A stretch of 64,000 nt of DNA, taken from positions 8,102 through 72,101 of the forward strand of contig JBMFVV010000005.1 in the NCBI GenBank assembly GCA_049965815.1, read 5' to 3'. A program made the translations under genes and the position numbers. The notes beneath the pieces were generated by a model. It did no database searches. It saw nothing but the letters and a program-made list of their open reading frames with translations, and was not told where the DNA came from. Of this stretch, positions 33,959 to 42,571 are shown piece by piece. This stretch comes from GCA-001856825 sp049965815. GTDB taxonomy: Archaea; Thermoplasmatota; Thermoplasmata; Thermoplasmatales; GCA-001856825. The number at the start of each line of letters is the position of its first letter. Position 1 is the stretch's first letter.

Positions 33959-34723
33959 TCAGATTGCATTCACAGCAAATCCAATCAAGAATCCTAAGAT
34001 TATACCTGTATACACGAGGGAATTTGATTTTACAGATTCCGCCTGTTTAAACAGATTCCTTAGCATTGGAATCATCACATAAATGATTGCACCTACAGCC
34101 AGGCCGTCAAACAGGACGTTGAAGTACGGGTCAGCATAATAATAACCAATAAGGCTACCTGCTACAGTGGGGAAACCACCAATGAAGTAGAGACCTGCAA
34201 GGTAGAGTACTCTTGGTCGTTCGAATCCAATGAATGGAGATACGATTGGAAATCCCTCTGTGAAGTTCTGAAGCACAAAGCCGACAAATATCACAAGGAA
34301 AAGGCCAGTTAATCCTACAACATACGCTGATCCAAAAACCAATCCTTCTGTCAGGTTTTGTAGGCCCATTCCAATTGCAACAATCAGTGCTACTCTCCTA
34401 GGGATGAATTGATCGTGACGTCCAACTTTCATTCTAGGGTTTTCAATGAAATACAAAATACTGAAGAGACCTCCAACAGATATTATGAAGATCAAAGTCG
34501 ATAAAGGGTTGGCAACGTAGGAACCGTTGGAATATATCTGGGAACTGACATCAGAAAATATATCGGCCACAAGGAAGACTAAAATTCCTACTGCAAATGA
34601 AACGAGAAGAACTGTAGTCCTGATTTCCATCTTTCTTCTCAGTATAATTGGGAAAGATAGGTAAATTGAAAAACCCATCAAAAGGGTCAATCCTAACATA
34701 TTGTAGAAGGATCCGCTGATCAA
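33959..34723 (-). CDS. ZIP-like metal transporter homologue
   Basis: The 254-residue membrane protein has about eight hydrophobic segments. The ZIP-like TM4 and TM5 motifs appear as GMGLQNLTEGLVFG and GFVLQNFTEGFPI. The metal-binding histidines that usually precede the Glu-Gly (HNxPEG, HNIPEG) are replaced, leaving QN-x-TEG in both. It may carry a different metal or have lost transport. The start TTG 34723 has GGGGAG 6 nt upstream; ATG 34699 is the alternative. Confidence 0.65.
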   Translation of the reverse strand: MISGSFYNMLGLTLLMGFSIYLSFPIILRRKMEIRTTVLLVSFAVGILVFLVADIFSDVSSQIYSNGSYVANPLSTLIFIISVGGLFSILYFIENPRMKVGRHDQFIPRRVALIVAIGMGLQNLTEGLVFGSAYVVGLTGLFLVIFVGFVLQNFTEGFPIVSPFIGFERPRVLYLAGLYFIGGFPTVAGSLIGYYYADPYFNVLFDGLAVGAIIYVMIPMLRNLFKQAESVKSNSLVYTGIILGFLIGFAVNAI

Positions 34724-34905
34724 TCTAGACTCCCCTCTCTAATACAGCATCTTTTGATAGCTTCTTAGTCATAATTAGGCTACCCTAATTTCTCTAAGTG
34801 TTATAAAATATAACATTTATCTCGCAAATCAAATGACAATAACGATGAAAACGATAGCACCGAGGAAACTAATTATTACTACTTTGTAATCTTAGTCTGA
34901 TACAA

Positions 34906-36561
34906 ATGATTAGAGAAATTCATTCCCCCAGGGGTAATAAACTTAACACAAAGGGTTGGGGCCAGGAAGCTGCTTTGAGGCTCCTCATGAACAATCTGGA
35001 TCCAATGGTTGCAAAGGATCCGCAGAATCTCATTGTGTATGGTGGAAAAGGAAAGGCCGCAAGGAACTGGGAAGCCTTTGATAAAATAGTTGAATCGCTC
35101 AAGTCCCTTGAGAATGACGAAACTCTACTGATACAGTCCGGGAAGCCAGTTGGAATTTTCAGGACAACGGAAAATTCTCCAAGGGTGCTTATCGTGAATG
35201 CCCAGATTATACCAAGGTGGGCAACAGATGACATTTTCTGGGACCTGGAAGCGAAGGGGTTGACAATGTATGGCCAGATGACCGCAGGATCGTGGGTCTA
35301 TATAGGTACCCAGGGTATTCTTCAGGGAACGTACGAGACTCTTTCAGCACTTGCCAAGAAGGAATTCGGTGCTTATTCGCTCAAGGGAAAATGGGTGTTA
35401 TCTTCGGGACTCGGTGAGATGGGAGGAGCTCAACCGTTGGCTATAAAGATGAATGAAGGTGTCGCTCTGGTTGTGGAAGTTGACATGGAGAAGATCAACA
35501 GACGACTGAGAGACAAGTACCTTGACAATTGGACTGACTCGCTGGATCGCGCTCTGGAAATGAAGGATGATGCCATCAGGGCCGGAGAAGCAGTGTCAAT
35601 AGGTCTTCTGGGCAATGCGGCAACAGTTTATGATGAACTTGTAAGAAGAAAAATAGTCCCAGATGTTGTGACTGATCAGACGGCTGCCCACGACCTAAAT
35701 TTAGGGTACATACCGGAAGGATTCGATGTCAAGGGTGCTTATGAATACAGAGACAGGAACCCTCAGGACTATAAGAAGAAGGTATACGCATCCATTGTCA
35801 AAGAAGTTAAAGCTATTCTGTGGTTCAAGGAAAGAGGGTCCAAAGTTTTCGACTACGGAAACAACCTTAGGACAAGGGCAAAGGAAGGTGGGTATGATAG
35901 GGCGTTCGAAATACCGGGTTACGTTCCTGGTTATATCAGAGATCTTTTCACTATTGGATCGGGCCCGTTCAGGTGGCTAGCACTTTCAGGGGAACCCAAC
36001 GATATATATGCAATAGATGACAAAATCGTTGAGATTTTCAAAGATGATGAACATCTTGTGAAATGGATCAAGCTCGCAAAATCCATGGTTCATTTCCAGG
36101 GTCTGCCTGCCAGGATCTGTTATGCTAAATATGGACAGAGAGAGCAGCTTGGCCTCATGATGAATGACATGGTGAGGAACGGAGAGGTTTCGGCCCCAAT
36201 AGCAATTGGGAGGGATCACCACGACACTGGGTCAGTAGCATCTCCCTACAGGGAGACGGAAGCGATGAAGGATGGTAGTGATGCAATCGCGGACTGGCCG
36301 ATTCTAAATGCACTGCTAAATGCCATATCAGGTGCAACATGGGTCAGCGTACATCATGGTGGCGGTACCGGTATAGGCAATAGTATTCATTCTGGCATGG
36401 TCATAGTCGCAGATGGAACCAAGAGCGCTGAAGAAAAGATCAAGAGGGTGTTAAATGCAGATCCGGGAAGTGGAGTGATTAGGCATGCTGATGCAGGCTA
36501 CGAAGATTCCATTAATTTAATCAAGAAAGGAGTAAAATTCAGGACACCTTACTTCAAGTGA
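34906..36561 (+). CDS. hutU: Urocanate hydratase
   Basis: The 551-residue enzyme converts urocanate to imidazolonepropionate, the second step of histidine breakdown, using tightly bound NAD. The N-terminus KLNTKGWGQEAALRLLMNNLDP, the NAD-loop region SGLGEMGGAQPLA and the conserved block ARICYAKYGQR with Cys405 are all present, followed by GRDHHDTGSVASP. The length matches the family. No other hut genes (hutH, hutI, ftcD) are in this window, so it stands alone. Confidence 0.96.
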   Translation: MIREIHSPRGNKLNTKGWGQEAALRLLMNNLDPMVAKDPQNLIVYGGKGKAARNWEAFDKIVESLKSLENDETLLIQSGKPVGIFRTTENSPRVLIVNAQIIPRWATDDIFWDLEAKGLTMYGQMTAGSWVYIGTQGILQGTYETLSALAKKEFGAYSLKGKWVLSSGLGEMGGAQPLAIKMNEGVALVVEVDMEKINRRLRDKYLDNWTDSLDRALEMKDDAIRAGEAVSIGLLGNAATVYDELVRRKIVPDVVTDQTAAHDLNLGYIPEGFDVKGAYEYRDRNPQDYKKKVYASIVKEVKAILWFKERGSKVFDYGNNLRTRAKEGGYDRAFEIPGYVPGYIRDLFTIGSGPFRWLALSGEPNDIYAIDDKIVEIFKDDEHLVKWIKLAKSMVHFQGLPARICYAKYGQREQLGLMMNDMVRNGEVSAPIAIGRDHHDTGSVASPYRETEAMKDGSDAIADWPILNALLNAISGATWVSVHHGGGTGIGNSIHSGMVIVADGTKSAEEKIKRVLNADPGSGVIRHADAGYEDSINLIKKGVKFRTPYFK

Positions 36562-36603
36562 TGTATGACAGTAAGGAGATAAAGTGTGCATAGCACACGA
36601 CTC

Positions 36604-37500
36604 TCAATGTGCAAGTACTGAATCCATGAAGTCCTTCAGGGTTGTGTTATAGCCCTCTCTATCTTCCCACATGCTAAGATGGGAACAACCTTGAAGTACC
36701 TTCAATATCGATCCCTTGATCCTACTGTGAATCTCTCGTGCGACAACTTCTGTCACTTCGTCGTATTCACCAACTGTAATCAGTGTTGGAACTGTTATTT
36801 TATGAATTTGGTCTGTTATGTCCCAGTCCTTGATTGTTCCAGTGATCGTGAATTCATTTGGGCCGTTCATAGTCTTGTAGACGTTCCTCTTATCGGCATA
36901 TTCCAGGGATCTTTGAACTTCCTTAGGAACAGGGTTAACCCTTATCAGGTGTCTAGAATAAAATTCCTGAGTCGCCTTTACGTACTCAGGGTTTGTGTAT
37001 TCCCCTAAAGCACCGTATTTCTTTATCGCTGAAGATGCCCACTCCGGCAGGTTATCTATCAACCTATTCATCTCCTTCATTGCCAGCTGGGAGCTTGCCA
37101 GTCCCCCACTTACTATCAAACCCAAAAGATTGTTCTGATATTTCAGGGAATATGAAAGCGCTAGGGCACCTCCGTACGACGAACCCATGAGGAATATTCT
37201 TTCATCAGAGCAGAGTTTTTTTCTCACTCCTTCCACTTCTTCAACTGCATAATCAAAAGTGAATTTTGATCTGTCCTCCAGTTCCTCTGATTTCCCACAT
37301 CCGAACTGGTCGTACATCACTACTCTGTACCCATATTTTGCAAGGTCAGCGAGTGGTAGAAGATAATCGTGTGTGGCTCCAGGACCACCATGCAGACACA
37401 ATATAGTTGCTTTCTTGGATTTAGGGAAGAAGTCTTCATAATACAAGTTCAGCCCTCCAACACGAACGTAACCTTCTCTTCTTTCTACATCCATTCTCAT
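36604..37500 (-). CDS. pip: Prolyl aminopeptidase, tricorn-factor-F1-like
   Basis: The 298-residue alpha/beta hydrolase has the oxyanion loop HGGPG (37-41), nucleophile Ser108 in GSSYGG, Asp247 (GEYDEV) and His274 (GCSHLSMWE). Spacing and cap domain match the proline iminopeptidase F1 of Thermoplasma, which trims peptides released by the tricorn protease. It acts in the cytosol on short peptides. ATG 37500 or ATG 37494 may be used. The gene converges on hutU with 42 nt between stops. Confidence 0.93.
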   Translation of the reverse strand: MRMDVERREGYVRVGGLNLYYEDFFPKSKKATILCLHGGPGATHDYLLPLADLAKYGYRVVMYDQFGCGKSEELEDRSKFTFDYAVEEVEGVRKKLCSDERIFLMGSSYGGALALSYSLKYQNNLLGLIVSGGLASSQLAMKEMNRLIDNLPEWASSAIKKYGALGEYTNPEYVKATQEFYSRHLIRVNPVPKEVQRSLEYADKRNVYKTMNGPNEFTITGTIKDWDITDQIHKITVPTLITVGEYDEVTEVVAREIHSRIKGSILKVLQGCSHLSMWEDREGYNTTLKDFMDSVLAH

Positions 37501-38127
37501 GCCAGATTATTTTCGCTAGATATATAATATATTGGCCCTATAACGTAATAATAATGATAGGAGACTCTTAGATTTCAATACGGACAAAAGAAGAGAAAAT
37601 TGTACGTTTACAGAAGTTCTAGACATAGTCTCCAGATGATTCATAATGCACAATTAACGAATACTGGAAGTGCAAAGAAAGGATTGAAAATCAATCACAA
37701 TGTCCATGCAAAACATCAGTCTGGTATAATAGGGCTGTGGAAGCACTTGGAGAGTACTTCTCAAAACAGATGCTGTGAAAAATTCACTTTATTCTTCGAG
37801 TATCCAGAATGGAGATTTGTTCGAGGGCTGCCTTCTATAAAGAAGAGCAATGAAGTACTTCATATCTGAGTATCTCTGCCACGCCAGCAATATTTTAGGT
37901 ATTCTGAATCCATTTGAGCGTAGTCTACCGAATTGAAAGTGAGGATGCTGCTCAATTGCATACACCTCATTCCATATGTGGCAGTTTGAGAGATGGAACC
38001 GAATCTACCTTTGTTACTAGTGTGATGGTATGTTAAGAGGAGGAGTGACTCTCCTCCTGCAGGAAACATAATAATCATCTAGATTGTGGGATGACCGTTA
38101 GGAGGCGATCGTCCCACGTATACTGGA
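37501..38127. other. Non-coding stretch, probably left flank of IS110-type element
   Basis: No convincing gene is present; the 89-codon frame at 37600-37869 has no family character. The distal part (38030-38127) holds two hairpins described separately and may be the non-coding left end of the IS110-type element. Confidence 0.4.
38038..38117 (+). ncRNA. Possible bridge-RNA hairpins of IS110-type element
   Basis: A perfect 8-bp hairpin AGGAGGAG-TGACT-CTCCTCCT (38038-38058) is followed by a GTGGGA/TCCCAC pair (38086-38091 and 38112-38117) enclosing a 20-nt loop, directly before the transposase ATG at 38128. In IS110-group elements the bridge RNA is encoded in the non-coding left end before the gene, so position fits. 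No target or donor pairing has been shown. Confidence 0.35.
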
Positions 38128-39083
38128 ATGGATATCTCGGTAAAGGAGATTGTGTGCACCACAATAGATGAAGACGGAAATGTAGTGAGGAAGGACACAT
38201 TTGAGAACAGATTTGAGAAACTTGATGAATTTCTCAGGAACTTCTCTGAGGGAGATAGCTTTGTAATGGAATCAACAGGATTCTATGAACCCCTCTACGA
38301 TTTCATAGAATCAAGGGGATTCAAGGTGAAGCTTGCAAATCCACTGAAGATAAAGCTGATAGCTGAATCCAGGATCAAGAATGATGACATTGATTCAGAA
38401 ATACTCGCTAAGCTCCTGAGGAACAACTGGATTCCCGAATCCTACGTTCCAAAGAAGGAGATAAGGGAGATAAGAAGGATAGTGAGAACCAGGATTGACA
38501 TAAGGAGAACTATGACATCGTATAAAAACAGGATAAAGATAGAGATGAAGATCCCTTCACCATTGAAGGGAAGGTATTCCTCAGAAGCTTGAAATCACAG
38601 AGGGTTGATTCATATCTCAACGTTCTTAGCGGCCTTGAAGATGAGGTGAGGAGGATTGACAGGGAACTAAAGAAATACGAGGGCATAGAGGAAGTGAAGC
38701 TGCTCCAGACAATTCCAGGCATAGGACTGTTCTCAGCCCTGATCATATATTCCGAAATAGGAGACATAAGCAGGTTTCCCAGCTCATCGAAGCTTCTCTC
38801 TTACGCGGGAACAATACCCTCTGTTAGGCAATCATCAGACGTGATACAGTACGGAAGGATAACACGACAGGGTTCAAAGGATCTCAGGTGGATCATTACT
38901 GAGTGCCTTTACATTCACCTGAGATTCGATCCCTCTTCCTCCGTATCAAGATTCTACAGGAGGATATCAAGGGGGAAGAGGAAGAAGGGTAGGGCAATAG
39001 TTGCTGCTTCAAACAAGCTTCTGAAGATAATCTACTGGGTTCTCAAAGAGAGGAGGCCCTATATATCAAGCTCAACAGAGTAG
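38128..39083 (+). pseudogene. IS110-family transposase, frameshifted
   Basis: Two frames together make one IS110 transposase. The first (38128-38592) holds the DEDD RuvC-like domain: GMDISVKE, VMESTGFYE and NDDIDSEILAKLL. The second (through 39083) holds the Transposase_20 domain with TIPGIGLFSALIIYSEIG and SYAGTIPSVRQSS. Near 38545 the reading frame changes: past that point EDPFTIEGKVFLRSLKSQRV reads on in the second frame and links the parts. A small deletion is likely. The second frame's apparent TTG start at 38589 is not a real start. Confidence 0.85.
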
Positions 39084-39425
39084 CCTCACTAACTTAACTG
39101 ATGGAGAGCATCGCTGGTGTGATTGAGGGAGTCTGTTGGGAAATGGTCAGATTATCCACAGTGAGGGTAAAGGCCTCGGATAGATGTATGACCGCTATTT
39201 ATTTCCCCTCAATTGCTGGAGGTTGTTAAGAAAAGCTAAAGAGCATCAATCCATTGATGCCATTAAGCGGCATCCCTCTTAACATAGATGTTAAGTAATT
39301 GTTAGTCTGGTCAGAAAACATTAAACTGGAATTTTAGTGGAGGTGTTCTGACGCTCTAAACGTCCAGAATTTGGAATGATAGCACCTACCTTCGTTGATG
39401 GACAGGACAGCCCTAACCCTAGGAT
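39084..39425. other. Intergenic, right flank of IS110 element
   Basis: No gene is visible. The first part probably includes the non-coding right end of the IS110-type element, whose border I cannot fix because the family lacks clear terminal inverted repeats. Confidence 0.35.
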
Positions 39426-39956
39426 TCAAATTCTACTATATGTGTAACTTAAATTCAGATATGGATTAATTGACAGCACCTGATTAGTTCTGGAACCGCT
39501 AATAAAGAGCAACACGTAATTCGTATCTGGAATGAGCCCCCACGACAACTGCAGATTCTCAGAACCTCCTGTGCTATTCAGAAAGCTAGTTGGAGTCATA
39601 TTCGTAGCTATGCTTATGGTTCCTCTCGGACTTGTTTCATTGAAACCTCCCCGAAAAGGCCTGTTAGACTCATTCAACCAGTCAAACATTTGTCCTGGAG
39701 TCATGAGAAATATTAGGTAACTAGATGAGTTGCTTTTTACTACGCCAGATATATGAGTTGATTTTAATGCAGGAAATGTAAACATCAAACCGTAGTAAAC
39801 AAATGTCTCGTTCCCTTTAACAGTCCAGTTGCCTCCTGGACCTGTACTTTTCACTGTTACTGGCTGCGATAGCAACACTAGTGTAGAAGATACGATGACT
39901 ATTATTACCACCAGAATAGATATCGCTTTCCAGTGGTTTTTGAATTTCGTAATCAT
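39426..39956 (-). CDS. Membrane-anchored extracytoplasmic protein, unknown
   Basis: The 176-residue protein has one N-terminal membrane segment (ISILVVIIVIVSSTLVLLS) after a basic start (MITKFKNHWK). The rest is a Ser/Thr/Asn-rich exported domain with many potential N-glycosylation sites (NWT, NET, NSS, NES, NMT). I do not recognise a family. Its layout resembles the protein encoded at 60076-60612, though similarity is only of general design. Confidence 0.65.
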   Translation of the reverse strand: MITKFKNHWKAISILVVIIVIVSSTLVLLSQPVTVKSTGPGGNWTVKGNETFVYYGLMFTFPALKSTHISGVVKSNSSSYLIFLMTPGQMFDWLNESNRPFRGGFNETSPRGTISIATNMTPTSFLNSTGGSENLQLSWGLIPDTNYVLLFISGSRTNQVLSINPYLNLSYTYSRI

Positions 39957-40115
39957 AGATACTAAACATACTTTAAAGTTTTAGTAACCTAACAGTGCAG
40001 AATTGAAATATGCAAAGCGACGGTTCCATTTACAATAAGATACAAAGGCACTGGAAATTGCTTAACACGCTACTTTGTTATGTATTATTTAAATAGAAGA
40101 GATAATTCGCGTTTA

Positions 40116-40700
40116 ATGAATTTCATTTCAAGGCTTGGCAACTTAGGACAGCATAAGTCTAACAGTGCAATGCCCTCACCATCAATTAAAACAAGAATCG
40201 ACTTTTCCTCCGAGCTTAACAGACTAGGTGATTCCAACGGCCACAATACCAATTATAACTCCATATTTTCTCTTGTTCGGAAGGCAGTTAAATCTACTCT
40301 CGGAAAGGAAAGGGTGGGGCTTGGGCTAGCTCTTGCAGACCTACCATCACAGCTTGGAGCGTTCTGGGAAGTTGGTGGAAACTATATCGTGATGAACAGA
40401 AAACTTCTAGAAGCACTCAAGGTAGCCAATCGTTCAGGCGCGGAAGTGAATTCGTTCGTTTTTGTTATTTTGATGCACGAATATCTTCACTCGCTCGGTG
40501 TTTTGGATGAGAACAGGGCAAGAGAACTAACTGCCAAGATTTGTGCGACGATATTTGAGGAAGGACATCCTGCATTTGAAATTGGGACTAAAGATCCATG
40601 GCAGGTTTATCCATTTCTCATGAAGGTACCTAACGGAAATGGTGGGAACCTGAAATTCATTAACAATTTCGACTCAGATACCGTTTCATACATTATGTGA
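40116..40700 (+). CDS. HExxH putative zinc metalloprotease
   Basis: The 194-residue protein contains LMHEYLHSLGVLDENRARELT, a zincin-type HExxH site (His121, Glu122, His125) with Glu/Asp residues seven positions on that could provide the third ligand. The region before it (GAFWEVGGNYIVMNRKLLEAL) resembles the strand preceding the active-site helix in small metallopeptidases. No signal peptide is seen, so it is likely cytosolic. ATG 40116 is chosen since a TATA-like TTATTTAAATA lies 25 nt upstream; ATG 40080 would fall before it. I do not know its substrate. Confidence 0.65.
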   Translation: MNFISRLGNLGQHKSNSAMPSPSIKTRIDFSSELNRLGDSNGHNTNYNSIFSLVRKAVKSTLGKERVGLGLALADLPSQLGAFWEVGGNYIVMNRKLLEALKVANRSGAEVNSFVFVILMHEYLHSLGVLDENRARELTAKICATIFEEGHPAFEIGTKDPWQVYPFLMKVPNGNGGNLKFINNFDSDTVSYIM

Positions 40701-40727
40701 TCGCGGGAATAACTGCACAGTCCATTT

Positions 40728-41633
40728 TCAGCTAACAAAAGTCAAGAATACTGTTAATGCCCCCATTACTACGGATACAGAGGCAAATGCTACCTTTGCA
40801 ACATTAGATGCGCTCATTCTTCCAGTTATCCTTGGACCAATCTGCGATCCAATCAGAACGCCTATTGTAAGGAATAGAGGGAGCTGTAATGAAGTAATTG
40901 ATTTAGTCAGGAGATATATCACGAAGGATGTTGTGTTGATGAATATCACTGAGAACAATGTCGCACCGACAGAGTTCTTAATCGGATTGCCAGTAACAAC
41001 CAAGCCAGTCGTTGCCACTGGCCCATATCCGCCTCCGGACATTGCCTTGTTGAATCCACTTATCAGACTTATGAGATTAACTTTGAACCAACTAAAAGGC
41101 AACTTAGGTTTCAGGAGAAGTACCAATCCCATTGAAATAACAAGCAACCCAACGTAAGTGTTTAGATAGATCTTGGATAGCTGAATAGCCAAGAAAGCCC
41201 CTACCGCCGTTCCGATAAGCCCAAAAACGATTAGCCTGAAAACGATCCCTGTGTCATTTCGTTTTATGTCAAAGTAATTTACGTTTCCCTGTTTCTGATG
41301 GAGTGTAGACGCTATCACTGCGCTTACTAGTTGAGAAACCAGAATTGACGGCACAACTAGCTTGGATGAGAATCCTAGAACTATGAGCAATGGAGACCCT
41401 ATAGTTCCATAGCCCATTCCTATGGAGCTATCCGTTAATGAGAGACAAAACCCCACTACAGGTATTATGACCAGCCAATAACTGACTGGACCTCTCAGAA
41501 GAAGATGATACATCGTTAAAATGATGGTTATTATAAAAACGACAACAATTTCAGATGAAATCACTACCTTTCTAGAGCCTGTTTTGCTATGTATAGGAGA
41601 TGCGTTATCGACGCCGGTATCGTGAAATCCCAT
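40728..41633 (-). CDS. TauE/SafE-family membrane protein
   Basis: The 301-residue protein has about eight membrane segments and the TauE/SafE motifs GMGYGTIGSPLLIVLGF in the first repeat and GFNKAMSGGGYGPVATTGLVVTG in the second. Family members export or take up sulfite, sulfoacetate or other anions. An N-terminal 25-residue polar extension precedes the first segment. It is convergent with the HExxH gene. The substrate is not deducible. Confidence 0.85.
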   Translation of the reverse strand: MGFHDTGVDNASPIHSKTGSRKVVISSEIVVVFIITIILTMYHLLLRGPVSYWLVIIPVVGFCLSLTDSSIGMGYGTIGSPLLIVLGFSSKLVVPSILVSQLVSAVIASTLHQKQGNVNYFDIKRNDTGIVFRLIVFGLIGTAVGAFLAIQLSKIYLNTYVGLLVISMGLVLLLKPKLPFSWFKVNLISLISGFNKAMSGGGYGPVATTGLVVTGNPIKNSVGATLFSVIFINTTSFVIYLLTKSITSLQLPLFLTIGVLIGSQIGPRITGRMSASNVAKVAFASVSVVMGALTVFLTFVS

Positions 41634-41727
41634 TATAATGTCTACTGAATTCCAAAATTAATAATTTTTTATAATTAAATATAATTATGATGTTATTTTA
41701 ACAGATCTCCAAATGATCATCACTATC

Positions 41728-42570
41728 TTAGCCATTTACAGATACCATAGCGCTGACTTCTGTTATATGCAGGGTTACTGGAATGGAATTTGAATATATG
41801 GAGATATAGCTATACCCGGCCGCGCCTGTCGCATATGAAAGGTACAAGTTATGGATTGACAAAAGTTCCTGTTCAAGCACAGTATATAGCCAGTTTCCTG
41901 AAATTGATGAACAGGCTATCGTCAAGTTGCCAGTTATAAAGACGGAATTTTTAGATAATGCAGTTATGCCAATGCTAAATGGAGACTGAGTGGAAATGTT
42001 AAAAGGCCCCCCCACGAGATTGAAAAGGTTCATTGAAAGATTTATTGACCCGTTAGCTGGGGGATTAACATGAATAAGGCTGGATTCTAACGTGGTATTT
42101 ATAAGTGGATTGCTTCCAAGCTGCTCATAAAAGATAGTCGAAAACTCGTACGAATAGGCTTCATCAACAAAGTATCTGTTGTTCGTTACCACCGTTAAAA
42201 CTCCACCAGAACTGATTTTCTCCGTTGAATTGCTTACCGAAAGGTAGCCGCTTGATTCCCCGTTGGAAGAAGACAAGCTGAGTTCTCCAACCGTCGGGCT
42301 GGAGAAAAGTGGAATGTAATTCGACTGTAGATTGAAGGCAACTGAAGATGATGCACCTTGCTGGTAGTTTACAGACAACTGGCTCAAGGTGCTGATCAAT
42401 TGCACCATATCGTTTTGTATTCCTGAAGAATACTGCTCCTCATATGACTTCATTTCTGCAGGTACATAGCTGGTGATGAAAAGACTCAGAAGGAACATGA
42501 AGATAAGTATCGCGAAAATTGCGCCAACAGCGGTTGCAACACCCTCTTCTTCATATCTTACGCTTTTCAC
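41728..42570 (-). CDS. Archaeal pilin-like secreted protein
   Basis: The 280-residue protein starts VKSVRYEEEGVATAVGAIFAILIFMFLLSLFI, a class III-like signal: charged start, small residues near the cut, then the hydrophobic assembly helix. The rest is Ser/Asn-rich and probably exposed. It is large for a pilin and may be a minor tip subunit. GTG 42570 follows the ATPase stop by one base, with GGGGGT about 9 nt upstream. It is the last gene of the secretion operon. Confidence 0.7.
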   Translation of the reverse strand: MKSVRYEEEGVATAVGAIFAILIFMFLLSLFITSYVPAEMKSYEEQYSSGIQNDMVQLISTLSQLSVNYQQGASSSVAFNLQSNYIPLFSSPTVGELSLSSSNGESSGYLSVSNSTEKISSGGVLTVVTNNRYFVDEAYSYEFSTIFYEQLGSNPLINTTLESSLIHVNPPANGSINLSMNLFNLVGGPFNISTQSPFSIGITALSKNSVFITGNLTIACSSISGNWLYTVLEQELLSIHNLYLSYATGAAGYSYISIYSNSIPVTLHITEVSAMVSVNG

Positions 42571-42571
42571 T

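Noticed and set aside
37600..37869. 89-codon plus-strand frame before the IS110 element
   Set aside because: It has no recognisable family, no ribosome-binding site, and lies in a probable non-coding element flank.
38589..39083. Second IS110 frame as an independent gene
   Set aside because: Its TTG start lies inside the linker of the transposase and the first frame supplies the missing N-terminal domain, so both are parts of one broken gene.
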